DNA of 64,000 nt from Neopestalotiopsis rosae (taxonomy: Eukaryota > Ascomycota > Sordariomycetes > Amphisphaeriales > Sporocadaceae), in the NCBI GenBank assembly GCA_023078685.1, contig JALGAS010000011.1, forward strand, positions 682,001 through 746,000, written 5' to 3'. The position numbers and the translations under genes were made by a program. Below are positions 52,021 through 63,600 of this stretch, piece by piece; the stretch's first letter is position 1, and the number at the start of each line of letters is the position of its first letter. Below the pieces are notes generated by a model, which searched no databases, was not told the origin of the DNA, and saw only the letters and a list, made by a program, of their open reading frames with translations.

Positions 52021-52269
52021 GTGGCGGCCGAGTCATTTCAGTAAACTCCTCTTATCAGGTTGGCGGAGTTCTCCCTCCGCCGCCCCTCTCTTTTGGGGTA
52101 AGTCTCTCGACTCATCATACTATGCTGGCTAGATTAGAGGCCCATCACTGACTGCTTCGGCGTCATGACTTAGACGCCAGAGTCAAGCAAGAAACCCTCG
52201 AGTGCACGCATTGAAACGCCTCACATCTCACTACAATATCAACTTCCCGCACATGCGTACCCCAGTATA

Positions 52270-54232
52270 TCAGTACACGTAGGTGAAGGCCAGGTCGCCC
52301 TCGCCAGTCGTCTCTTTTCGACTGTCCAAGCACTTCCCTTGTGAAATCTGGATCTTTTTCCGGTTGAGAGTGTATAGATATCCAATCTGGATGGCAATAA
52401 GTGCCATGGCAATCAAGGCCGAGGCCAAAGAACACCAATGCCCGAGCCGGTATGGCGCAGCCCGATAAACTTGGGGTGCCACGACACCAGCAAGATTACC
52501 AATGGTCTGCTGGACACCGATTGCTGTCGCGCGTCGGTAATGAGGGGCCATGTTATTATTAATCCCTGGACGAGGATCATGATGAGCAAATGCTTCTCGC
52601 GAAATTGGATGGATGGGTGATGTCTGTCTGACTTACAAACTTCGTTGATACCAGGTCCGCAGTATAGAGGGATCGCGATTAGGTAGCAGGCAAAGTAACG
52701 GACACCAGGTACATCTGTTCCAATGAGAACAGCATAGCCAACAACCGCAAAGATATCAAGCAGCAATAAGAGCTAGAGAGAAGGGCGTCCTTAGAAAAGA
52801 TACGGCTTGCAGGATAAGATGGCTACTTACCGTGCCTCGGAGTTTCCATTTGTCGCCGAGCACCGCTGCAGTCTGTACAAATGCACACGCCATTATCAGT
52901 CCAACATGTATACTTGCCGTGTTTGGTAGTGATAAATATGCCAACTCACAAAGAAAGAAATACCACCTAGCAAGTAAATGGGCACACTCAAGTATTGCGC
53001 TTGGATTGTACTGTATCCAAGGTCCGACTTTAAGATGGACGGCAGAAAAGTGCTGAATCCATAGAGTATGATATCCTGGAAGAACTGGATCAGGGCTCTG
53101 TACAGTTCAATTTTCAAGTCAGCCTCGGTTACGGGAACTTATCGCCTGGAAGATAACAAGATCACACACCGGTAATCGACCGGCATGGGAGTGGAAGCAA
53201 GACGTACGTCAGCCAGACCTTGGGGTCTAGGAATGCTTTTCCAACTTCTGACCACTGGAACACAAGACTACCGAGATACTGTGCGCGTTGGGCTTCACGG
53301 ATCGCCATGGTGTTCTTGTCCTCGGCGGTCAGGAAATTGGCGTCTGCGGGATGGGCAGGTAGACCAAAGAAGACCCAAAATACCACAAGAATGGAAATGC
53401 ATCCCTCGATGATGTAGAGCCAACTGTGATGATGCAGCAGTTAGACAGTTAGGTCCTACTGAATAAAGGTGGTGTTCATAGCAGGTCAAGGAATAGGTCA
53501 TGAGATCACTCACCTCCAAGACTGCAGGCCGTGTACGTTACCGATATATGTAATGCCAGTAGCAATCAGTCCACCAAACATACCAGCCAGAGTCACGGAT
53601 GAAAATAAATAAGCCAGTCGACGGCCCTAGGGAGATACCACATTCTGCGTTAGAATATAACAGAGGAAGTCTCGATGATCGTTGGGATGGGGCGGAACAA
53701 GGGACTATCTTACTTGCTCTTCCTTTTTATAGACCATGGTGATGTACAGACTGAGGCATGGGAAGAACCCAGCTTCAGTCAGACCCAGCAAGACCCGAAC
53801 GGTCACCAACTCTCCAAAGTTCTTGACAAAGGCCGTTCCAATCGCCACTACGGACCAACCTAGGCACATGAGAGCAATGGCACGGTGTGGTCCCATCCGC
53901 TGCATGGCCAAGGCGATCGGGATCTCGAGGGCGACATAGGTGGCGAAAAAAACGCTGACGGCGGTGCTATATTGGGAACCCGTCAGTCCCAGGCTTGTCG
54001 TTAACCCGGCGACGGCAGCATTGCCAATATTGCTTCGATCAAGGTATGCGACAAAATAGAGTGCAGCGAATAGCGGTGCTAGTCTCCAGTCCAGCTTGTG
54101 CAGCAACTGCTTCTCAAGTCTGGGGTCAGGTGCAGGAAGAGTGGGAGCAGCCGATACGTCTGGCTTCGAACCACTCTCGACATCACACTTCTCCAGGCCA
54201 TCTAGGCGAGGCTTACTGTCGCTGGCATCCAT
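52270..54232 (-). CDS. MFS permease, Dal5/anion:cation symporter type
   Basis: Plasma-membrane major facilitator of the allantoate permease (Dal5-like) family, which imports organic anions and carboxylates with protons. Seven exons: 54232-53714, 53626-53514, 53423-53208, 53097-52950, 52872-52831, 52772-52637 and 52565-52270. All introns are GT-AG; 1470 nt gives 489 residues, normal for the family. Marks include LDWRLAPLFAALYFVAYLDR with the DRSNIGNA motif of helix 1, RVLLGLTEAGFFPCLSLY in helices 4-5, IQFFQDIILYGFSTFLP in helix 7, and the C-terminal NNNMAPHYRRATAIGVQQTIGN. The acidic N-terminus and the tail are cytoplasmic. Exon 5 is only 42 nt but splices in phase. It is divergent from the hydroxyacid dehydrogenase across 788 bp, consistent with shared control. 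The substrate is not readable. Confidence 0.92.
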
Positions 54233-55020
54233 ATCGAGCTAGGTAGCCAAAGAAATCGACTTTTGATGACTCAAACGAGACGAGAAAGCAGAGCTAGCGA
54301 GGCAAGATGGGAGGGGAATCGACAAGAATGGTCCTCTCTTATGCAGATTGACCACACTCCGGTAACCTGGCACCTGGCACTCTGTATAGGCAACAAATGG
54401 ATGTCGCTCTCGGTTGGAACGCTTCTTGGTTCTCTATCATGACTTACTGATACGTTATCTCAGCATGGCCAGAGCGCTGGAGCGACAAGACCCGTGGGAG
54501 ACGACAGTAGCAACTCGTCCATTCGGAAAGGGATCTATGTACGAAAGATAACGGAGGAAAGGACTTCGCCAGGGACACAGCTTCTTATCGCTGCCCAGCA
54601 CATCTGACACATCTGAGCAACTTTGTGAGGATGAGCAACGAGGATTGCCGTGTGCGCCATGTGCTTGACTCGCCTGACGTTGGCCATTCAGGCTATCCGA
54701 TATGAGGGATCCACCCCGGTGTAGGAACTCCGTCGCCCAAGTCTTCTGCTTAGCGGGTTTTGTCACATCGCCGGTCCGGGAGGCATGGCAGCAATCCGAA
54801 GTGTGGAGGTGGATGCCAGTCGTTGAAACACGTAGAGATCTTAATGTTGGCGTACAAAATATTAATAAATCTCTTGTCAGTATGTCCGGAGATGTAGTCT
54901 GGAAATTCTATTCAAGCCCCCCAACACGACCTAGCTATCTCCTTGTTGCCCTCAAGCATATGATACCGACGCTGGAAAAGGTCATTCTCCCCCAATAATT
55001 GTATTCAAGTCATTGTCAGC
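54233..55020. promoter_or_regulatory. divergent intergenic promoter, permease / dehydrogenase
   Basis: 788 bp between two divergent starts. It contains CGG-N10-CCG at 54717-54732 and further CGG/CCG triplets (near 54770), the type of half-sites bound by Zn2Cys6 dimers such as the one encoded next door. Binding is inference. No other gene seen. Confidence 0.4.
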
Positions 55021-56093
55021 ATGTCGACCTCGGACGTGAAGCTTGTTGGCTACATCGGCCTCGGCTTGGCAGGCGGCCCTCTCGCCGAGTGTATCATTAA
55101 AAAGGGATTCACAACCCTGGTTCGCGATGCTGATCCAGCACGTGTCGAGAGTTTCCTGAAAGCAAACGAAGAATTCCCAGTTTCGGAAGCCCCTACTGGT
55201 CCGCAGGGTTTCAAGGATGTTGATGTCCTCATCACCATGGTTCCCAATGGTCACATTGTTCGAGAGATCCTCCTAGGCAAGGACGGCATTGCACCCCACA
55301 TGAAAGCCGGTATGCAATCAACAGACACCCATGAACTTGATGGCCTTCCGTCTTATCAGCGAGACTTTCATGATTTCCTCTGACTAACTCTTACCACGTC
55401 CTAGGTTGCGTTATCGTGGATACTTCCTCGTCGAATCCCTTTGGCACCGTTCAGCTAGGCAAAGACCTTGAACAATACGGCCTCCGCCTGGTCGATTCAC
55501 CCGTTACGCAGGTCCGCATGCACGGGATTAATGATGGAGAGGCCACCTTTATGATTGGAGGCGATAGCAAAGACATTGAAAAGGTCCTGCCAGTCTTGAA
55601 AGCCATGTCGCGGTGGAGATTTGTCGTGGGCGATCTGGGCAAGGGCCACATCATGAAGACATTCAATAACTATATGACAGCGGCGGCGATTGCGGCCTTG
55701 AACGATTGCTTCGTCGTCGGCCACAAGTTTGGTATTGACCCAGTCCAGATCACCGACGTGATGAATGTCGGGACCGGAAGAAACTATGGCACAGCGCATT
55801 CCATTCGCGCCGAGGGCTTGACGAGGACCTACAACAGCGGTTATGGGCTGGCACTTTTGGTCAAGGACCTAAAGATCAATCTTGACGTTGCATCAATGGC
55901 CGGGATCGACACAACGCTGGCATCTCTCATGCACACTACATTCGCAGACGCCTTGGAAGAGCCCAATGTAGAACCGAGTGCGGACTACACCGAATGCCTC
56001 AAGTTGTGGGAGAGGAGGGCTGGTTTCCAACTGGCAACACCAGTGGGCATCAAGGAATGCGAAGAACCCAGAGATTTTGTTAGTCCTGCCTAG
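55021..56093 (+). CDS. beta-hydroxyacid dehydrogenase (HIBADH / tartronate semialdehyde reductase family)
   Basis: NAD(P)-dependent oxidoreductase acting on a beta-hydroxyacid, likely cytosolic (no targeting signal seen). Two exons, 55021-55309 and 55405-56093, join in frame to 325 residues, slightly longer than the usual 290-300. The Rossmann motif GLGLAG is at 13-18 after a short beta strand. DTSSSNP at 102-108 matches the family's DxSSxxP substrate loop. The catalytic lysine is Lys181 in GKGHIMKTFNN, with the paired Asn 184-185. The second substrate motif, normally SGG in DxPVSGG, reads DSPVTQV here, so the substrate may be unusual. The final 30 residues are an extension. It is divergent from the permease and tail-to-tail with the aldehyde dehydrogenase (409 bp apart), which suggests joint use in one pathway. 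Confidence 0.9.
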
Positions 56094-56502
56094 AAATGTA
56101 TATCATCAGAGTGTCAGTCCCTACTGAATGTCAAAAATCGAATGAATTGAAATACAGTCGACGTTGCGATCGAAGCCGATGAAAGAGAGCCAAGATGGGC
56201 TGCACATATTTTATACAAGTCTGGGTTCGTTGGGAAAGTCTGGTACATCTCATTCCGACTCGAACATGCTGCCTCACTTCAAAATATACCCATCGATTGA
56301 TGACATGGGACATGGGGCAATTGAAAACATTAGCACTCTTTTCAGGACTCCCTCCTGTGCTGCGATGTGATACGGGCACTGCTCCCTTTCCTTCACATCA
56401 CACCTCAATTCCAACTCCATCGGCGATACTGGCGCAGGGGATATCTACTGGTGTTTCTACACAGTGATGCCGAGAAGTGGTACGGTTCATGAATATCTTG
56501 AT
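56094..56502. terminator. shared 3' region of convergent genes
   Basis: 409 bp between the stop codons of the convergent dehydrogenases. It must hold both polyadenylation regions. I see no gene and no clear hairpin. Confidence 0.4.
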
Positions 56503-58267
56503 CTAGAGCATGATACGTATAGACTTGGTGTTGGTAAACTCACTCAGCACATTCTCGCCCAAATCCTTACCAATACCACTTTCCCTGCAGCCTCCAAAAG
56601 GTAACGCATGAGTAATCATATTGTAGCAGTTTACCCAAACCGTGCCAGCCTCCATCGACTTGGCCATGCTGAGACCCTGCTTGAGATCCGAGGTGAAGAC
56701 GGCGGCCGCCAACCCGTAGCACGTGTCGTGTACCTTGGCCAAGGCATCGGAAACGTCCTTGAAGGGCGCAACTGCAATAACCGGTCCAAATACCTCCTCT
56801 TGCATAATATCCATGTCCTGACTCACGTCTCGGAAGATGGTTGGCTCAATGAACCAGTCATGCGGACTTTTACCGCCCGTTGCGACCACGGCGCCCTGAG
56901 CCTTAGCCTTCTCAATCATGCCCATGATTTTTTCGTGGTGGGCTGCACTAATCTGTGGACCAAGAAAGGTCTTCTCATGAAACGGATCACCCATGACATT
57001 CTTCTCTGCTCTCTTGATGAATTTTGAGAGAAAAGCTTCATAGACACCCTCCTGCACATATACTCGACTGCCAGCACAGCAGTTTTGTCTAGGACATAAT
57101 TAGTTAACTTTTCAATACAAGCATCCGTCCTTCTGATCGGGGATGAATTTTGCTCACCCCATATTGTAGAATATACCGCCATTGACCCATTCTACGACAT
57201 CATCCAGGTCTGCGTCATTGAAGATTACAGAGGGTGATTTGCCGCCCAACTCCAATGTGATCTTCTTCAGGTTACTGTCGGCCGAAGCGCGGAGAAGTCC
57301 CTTTCCGACAGGCGTGCTTCCTGTAAAGGAGATCTTGCTGACGCCGGGGTGGCTTGCCAGAGCAGCACCGGCCTCAACGCCCAGGCCGGTCACAATGTTG
57401 ACGACACCGGGTGGAAAACCGGCTTCTTGGATGAGTTTTCCCACGTAGAGGGCTGAAAGCGGCGTCAACTCGGCGGGTTTTAATACCGCCGTGTTACCTG
57501 CCGCGAGAGCTGGAGCCAGTTTCCACCCTACCATAAGGATTGGGAAGTTCCACTGGAGGATATCGTCGAATCAGCATAAACTGACACGAAGCAGAGAGAC
57601 AGATGAGTATATTTGATGCCAGCATACCGGGATGATATGGCCACAGACACCGACTGGTTCTCGCACCGTGAGATTCAATGTCTTGGGATCGGTCTCGACC
57701 GTGTCGCCCTTTATTTTATCCGCCCTGCAAAAGAACACTATCAGATCAAGCTTGATGGACACGGAAGTGACAAGATTCAAAACAGTCTCACCACCCAGCG
57801 TAATACTCGATACAAGCTGCCGCCGCGAGTACATCGGCCTCTTTAGCTATATGAACTGGTTTGCCTGCATCCACAGCCTACAATGCAGTTCTGTCAACTT
57901 ACTGGCCCCCTGTGTGGACTAGGGGAAATTTCTGGACTAAGGGAAATTTCTTTACCTCTATCTTTGCTAGGATATCGGCATCTCGTCTTATGAGACCGGC
58001 CAATGTTTGGAGAAGTTGTCCCCGCTGCCGAGGCGGTGTATCTTTCCAAACTTTGAAGGCAAGCTGTGCCGCAGAAACCGCTGCATTGATATCCTCGCTG
58101 CGGCCCCTAGCAATCGAGGAAATGGTTTTGCCCGTGTAAGGGTTGATGGTGTCAAGACTGAGCTGCTCCTGGGCTGTAGAAAACTCGCCATTGATGAATA
58201 AGCCAACGGGTTGCTGATAGCTGGTACCATCGGGCAGCACTACGGTCGACTCTGTCTGCGATGCCAT
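56503..58267 (-). CDS. NAD(P)-dependent aldehyde dehydrogenase
   Basis: Oxidises an aldehyde to the carboxylic acid; probably cytosolic, ALDH1/2-like class. Five exons: 58267-57956, 57877-57792, 57724-57628, 57552-57158 and 57088-56503. GT-AG introns and 1476 nt give 491 residues, standard length. Every catalytic element is present: Asn167 in WNFP, Lys190 in [12 protein letters not shown] for the cofactor, general base Glu266 in ELGGKSP, nucleophile Cys300 in GQNCCAGSR (that junction spans exons 4/5), and EEVFGPV for the ribose-binding Glu. The start at 58267 (MASQTE) is chosen over an upstream TTG that merely keeps the frame open. Intron 1 carries an 18-bp tandem duplication beside its donor. 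Within the putative cluster it would oxidise the aldehyde made or used by the hydroxyacid dehydrogenase (inference). Confidence 0.93.
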
Positions 58268-58984
58268 TGCTGCTGCTTTCGAAGCGATGGTGGTTTGCAG
58301 GAATAAATTTGACAAGTAGAAAAATGATTGTTGTGATAATGAATGTATACAACAACTACCATTTGAGACTGATCAGGAAAGAGCCGAATTTCAGACATAT
58401 GTCAAACGCGTCACGCATGCTACTGTATGTCCACATCTTGTCGACGTATATTTTGGTGATGAAGCTACGGACTGCCGTTTCCGTGGTGGAGAATGTGGGT
58501 GGTCATCAGGGAATGATACAGATCCACTTCGCCGATCTATACGCAGTATACTAACCTATAGTGCGATTGTTAGCATAGAGACGCTGAAGCTAATGGCGGG
58601 CCTTCACCACCGCTATGGGGACTGGTAAGAACATATCGAAAAGATAGCAAGATTGCCCCCGTGTGAGGTTGGCTTTGAGCTCTTATTCTGCAACATCATT
58701 TGCGCGGCTAAATAGACCCAATTTTGATATGCATATGGTATCGCCATTCACTAGGGAGAGAGAATCTTCGTGTGCCACAGGGCGAACAGCGCGAGGATAT
58801 AAGAGAAGATGACAGAAGTAAAGCTTGAGCAGGGACTTTTTTTTTTTTTTTGGATTCGTTGCAATGATGCCAGTATGTAAGGTGGAGGTCTATAGGTCCA
58901 AGAAGTACGAGACAGTGAACGAAATGCAACACCTCATGTGTCATTTGGCCCCAGGTACCAAGACATAGACCTTCTCTTTTGTTT
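58268..58984. other. intergenic region upstream of the aldehyde dehydrogenase
   Basis: About 717 bp between the aldehyde dehydrogenase start and the DUF1993 gene stop. It should hold the promoter of the former and the 3' end of the latter. A 15-base T run is at about 58837-58851. A 97-codon plus-strand frame (58261-58554) has no family marks. Confidence 0.45.
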
Positions 58985-59583
58985 CTACAATGCCAAAAAA
59001 TTCCCAAGGTAATCAGCTTTGCCGAGTGGCACTCCACGTGACCTCAAGATTGAGTATCCCGTTGTAAGATGAAAGTAAAAGTTTGGCAGCCCCTGGGTGA
59101 GGATTGCCGCCTTGACGGTGATCTTGTGAGTCTGACCAGCCCAAGGGCTGTAATGTTTAGTAATGATTAGCTCTACTTCCACATTATCACCTGGGTTCCC
59201 AATGGGCACCCCAATGGCTTGACTTACAAATCAAGTAGCTCTTCGTCTCTCCCCTTCGTCGTGGCGGCATCAAAAGATTTGACAACATCCAGTGCTCTCG
59301 CGACCCGGTTCTGCAGATCCGCAAAGGTTTGTTCGTGGTTCTCAAAAAGGACTGGCTCGACGCCGCTGAGGCGGCCGAGATTCAGCTGGACAGCCTTGGT
59401 GGCATTCTGAACTTGGAAGGAAAAGGGCAGTTGATCCTCAATGAGGCGCGCATTGACAAAGCTATTCACATCGATGCCCTTCTCCTGGGCATATTGCTGC
59501 GTCTTGGCCAAAATATGAGCATACGTCTCAAGTCCCCTTTGGAAGGTTGAGAGGGTCAATTCAGGTAATGCAAGGGAAGCCAT
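58985..59583 (-). CDS. DUF1993 family protein
   Basis: Small soluble protein of a family common in fungi and bacteria, with a predicted DinB-like helical fold and no established function. Two exons, 59583-59228 and 59147-58985, GT-AG, 519 nt, 172 residues (typical 165-175). Family marks are the N-terminal TLSTFQRGLETYAHIL, the central LIEDQLPFSFQVQNATKAV, and the C-terminal LPNFYFHLTTGYSILRSRG followed by VPLGKADYLG. The splice restores a Phe at the junction and the correct frame. An isolated gene: 717 bp and 1070 bp of noncoding DNA lie on its two sides. The start has a favourable context and lies directly before the first conserved segment. Confidence 0.9.
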
Positions 59584-60653
59584 TGGGTCAAAGTGGCGAT
59601 GATGGCGATACAGTTTTCTTTGTCGTTGTCGTTGTCGGTTCGCTTGTTGCTTGAGGGTATATCTCAGAAGACGAGAGGAAGGAGGAGTATTGAGGTGGCT
59701 GGCGTGAGTTTCTCCAAAATCGCTAGGCTAGGGAATTGATGACTCTGAGGATTGTAGTCGGAAGTTAGTCGCCGGTAGGGTAGTGATGTCTTGCAATAAG
59801 GAAGAGCAACCAAGTCGAAATAGCCGAATATATGCTCAAGAATCCCACCGACTGCATATGATGTGATGAAGATGGATTATTTCGTGATGCTGATCCAGCT
59901 GTCCCTCTGCATCTATTATTGATCTTGACCGACTGATGAGTTCAGAAAGACACTCGATTTCATGTCGTGCTGGTTGTTTCTGGCGCACGTTCGCGGGGAC
60001 GGCGGGGAGAGTCTGCACGCACACCATAGCTCCCTATTATCTTTGGCGTTGGATATGTATGGCGCCATTCTCGGCCGCATTGCACCACTGCCATCAAGGT
60101 CTTTTACAAGGAAACTTTTCTCTCTTTTTCAACAGCTGCATTGGCGTGAAACAGGTAACACTGTCGACATTTTTGTAGCAGATCGTGTTCAATATGCCTA
60201 TATATATATATATATACATATATATGGATCTGAGTATGTAAACGAGAGACAGCAGGAGAGAAAGCGAGTGTAACACTCGAATAAAATTAAAGCACAAGCG
60301 AATGACTCCAGTGAGGCCCCCAATGGTACTATACCATACTCATGTAAAAAGGAAGGTCCAGAATTGCAATAATGCAACTAAGGCCTCGGGGCATGAAGGA
60401 AATAATCATACCCGAAAAGACGATACTGCATATTGATTCCGATGATAGAATAAGATGAAGAGAAATTCCCCAATCAGCACACCTTCTCAGCTCAATTCGA
60501 CACGACTTGAACTGCACATCTCAATGTGCCTAATCCCTTGATAACTTTGCTGATATTCAACGACTTGCTCGATTTCAGCAGCAAGGTACTCGCAGTCAAT
60601 GAGCGTAACAATGGCTCACTGACTCGAGAAATCTTGGCTCATGGATCCATCAA
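59584..60653. other. intergenic region with TA microsatellite
   Basis: About 1070 bp: promoter of the DUF1993 gene and 3' region of the ATPase gene. A TA-type microsatellite lies at about 60199-60226. No supported gene. Confidence 0.45.
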
Positions 60654-63600
60654 TCACGCCGTAGCGTCCTGGGCCGCAGCAAACGATTTCATCCATCTCC
60701 GCTTCACTGCCTTGTAAGCCTCAACCAAGGCAACATAAACGACGAAGCAAGCGACAACCACACCCCATTCCCAGGTGATGCCGCTGTGCTTGAAGCCGAT
60801 CTCATTCACATAGGGAATGTAAATGACAGGAAATGCTGCAAGGAAGCCGCCAAAGACTGCCCAGAACAAGACGCGATTTCTCATAATGGTCTTGAACACG
60901 GCAAATGGCCCCGTGTAGAGCTCAGGGTTCATGGCAAAGAGTGAACGCGTAAAGTGCTTGACTTCCAACGCCGTCACAAGCAAGAGAAACACGAGCGTCG
61001 CAAACGTCGTGGCACGCGCGCGGAACACCTCGTCGCACGATTCATTGTAGGCCGAGTTGCAGTCGCGACCAAGAAAGGATGGGTCAGTGCCATACCGCCC
61101 AAATGTTGTCGACGTGAATGCAGCCAAGCAGAGAGATCCCATAAAAAACCCATACACCATCTTGTCGATGATCAATTCCCAGGTGAAGACGCCGGCCCGC
61201 AGGCTGTGCGGTGGTCGAAGCATGACGTCCGGCTGGGCTTCTTCGAGGCCGAGGCCAATGGCAAGTCCAGACGACGTGATCAGATTGGCCCAAAGAATCT
61301 CCAGGGGCGACAGTGGGAACACCGAGTGCCCGGCGTCATCCTTGAAGGACAGGGCAATGAGTAATAGAATCACCTGGGCAATGTTGGATACGAGGAGATG
61401 GAGCAGGAACTTTTGGATATTGTCGAAAAGACGACGGCCCTCCATTATGGCCGTCACAATAGACTCAAAGTTGTCATCGGTCAGAACCATATCGGCAGCC
61501 TCCTTGGCCACGTCACTCCCGTTCAAGCCCATGGCAATACCAACGTCGGCCTTTTTGAGCGCGGGTGAGTCGTTTACACCATCTCCAGTCATGACACAGA
61601 ATGCACGTCGGCGGTGCAGAGCCTCGACCATTCTGACTTTTGTCGCGGGGCTGCAGCGAGCCAGGACAATGGGTAGCTCGTCGAGGCTGTCAATCTCGTC
61701 CTCGCCAAGAGCATCAAACACATTGGCCGCCATGACCACGCTGCCGACCCGGGCTGGGGAAAGGTCACCTTGGAGGATGCCAACCTCGTGGGCAATTGCC
61801 GTTGCTGTCTTGATGTGGTCGCCGGTGAGCATATGAACAGTGATACCTGCACGCTTACATCTCTGCACTGCGGCAGCCGTCTCGAGGCGAGGTGGGTCGT
61901 AGAGACCGGCCAAGCCCAGAGCGTTGAGCTGACTCTCGGCGACTTCTCGGTTCTTGGCAATACCGTCACTCATGGCAGTGACTTTCTGAGCAATGCACAA
62001 GACTCGCAGGCCCTCGGAAGCCAGTGACTCGGCTTCGGCTGTGATTGCAGCCTTGAAGTCGTCCGTGGCATCCAGCAACGGCAGCATGGCCTCGAGTGCA
62101 CCCTTGCTGTAGACATGCATCGAGTTGGACCCCGCGTGCTTGTAGACAACCGTCATTCGCTTGCAGGACGAGTCAAATGGGAATTCGGCAATCAAGCTAG
62201 ACGTCCTGTTCTGCATAATGGTGGACTTGTTGAGGCCGAAACGCATGGCGAAAACGTGCAGCGCAATCTCGGTCGGTTCGCCGGTGGCGGTCCAGTCCGA
62301 GGGTCCTACGGTGGATATCGTAGATGTCTCTCCCAGGTCCTCGCCCGGCCCAGCCTTGCCATCACTGACAACAGAGTTGTTACAGAGCGAGATACACTCT
62401 ACAAACGCTTGAGCTCCTCCAGAGAGCTGCGAAAGCGAAGCAGACTCGGCTTTGTCTTCCCTGTTTGAGCCCCATCTCACCCTTCCGCTGCTCGGATCAA
62501 GAGGGTGTGTACATTCTTCCACTGTAGCCATCATCGGGCCTTCACAGAGCCAAACTTTTCTTGTGATCATCTTGCCTTGGGTGAGAGTTCCGGTCTTGTC
62601 GGTGCAGATGTTGGTCACGCCACCCACGGCTTCCAGGGCCGACATCTTTCGCACAATCACATTGCCTCGAGCCATGGCCTTTGTCCCCACGGCGATACTG
62701 ATGGTAAGTACAGCGATGAGCGACTCTGGAATCACGGCAACTCCGACGCAAATGCCGTAGATGAGGACTTCGTCGCTGACCTGGAACCTGCTGACGGAGA
62801 AAACAATGATGACCAAGAGAGCGGCGAGCGCAAAGAGTAGCAGTGCAAATTTACTGAGCTTAACCTGAAGAGGAGTTCCATCGAGACCGAGGATACCCTT
62901 CATTGTGATTTTTGACTTTCTGAACATCCGGGCAGCAAAGGATAAGTCTTGTCCAGCAAAGGGATTTGCTCTCAGCATTTCTGCGATCTTACCAACCTCG
63001 GTCGACATACCCGTGGCCACTACTACTGCAGTGCCTCTACCCCGGGTGATCTTGCTGGCCGAGTACAACACTGCAGAGAGTAAGTATATAGTCGAAATAG
63101 TCTCGTTTTGCACACTGCGCATATCCACTTTATGTTGACACTGAACGCTGCTCTGTCGTCTTGGATCGTGTGATTTTCCATGGTGGAAATACGAAAGACT
63201 GTAGGGAGGTTCCACTCACTATTTATCCTGTCACCAAGGGGAACTTCTGGATCATCCAAGATTGCCTCGGCATGTTTGCTGATTGGAAGCGATTCTCCGG
63301 TCAAGTGAGCTTCCTGGCAAATTGTTAGCAAACAGACGCTCGCAAGCCGAAAAGGACCGCCTCGCAGCTCTCACATCAGTTGTCAGGTTAAGACCACCAA
63401 TCAGTCGGAGGTCGGCTGGGACAATGTCGCCAACATGGAGGACGACGACATCACCGCAAACCAGCTCCTCAGCCTTGATGGCAATGGTGCGCCCCTGTCG
63501 GATGACCTTGCATGTTGGTGCCGAGAGAGCAAAAAGTGACTGGATAGCCTTTTCAGCTTTAAAGTCTTGCCAAAACCTAGCGAACCATTAGCATGTGTAT

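Noticed and set aside
58267..58315. Extended N-terminus for the aldehyde dehydrogenase
   Set aside because: The longer frame starts at TTG; the ATG at 58267 fits the family length and position.
61057..61836. 259-codon plus-strand frame
   Set aside because: Antisense shadow of the ENA ATPase exon, whose catalytic motifs are continuous on the minus strand.
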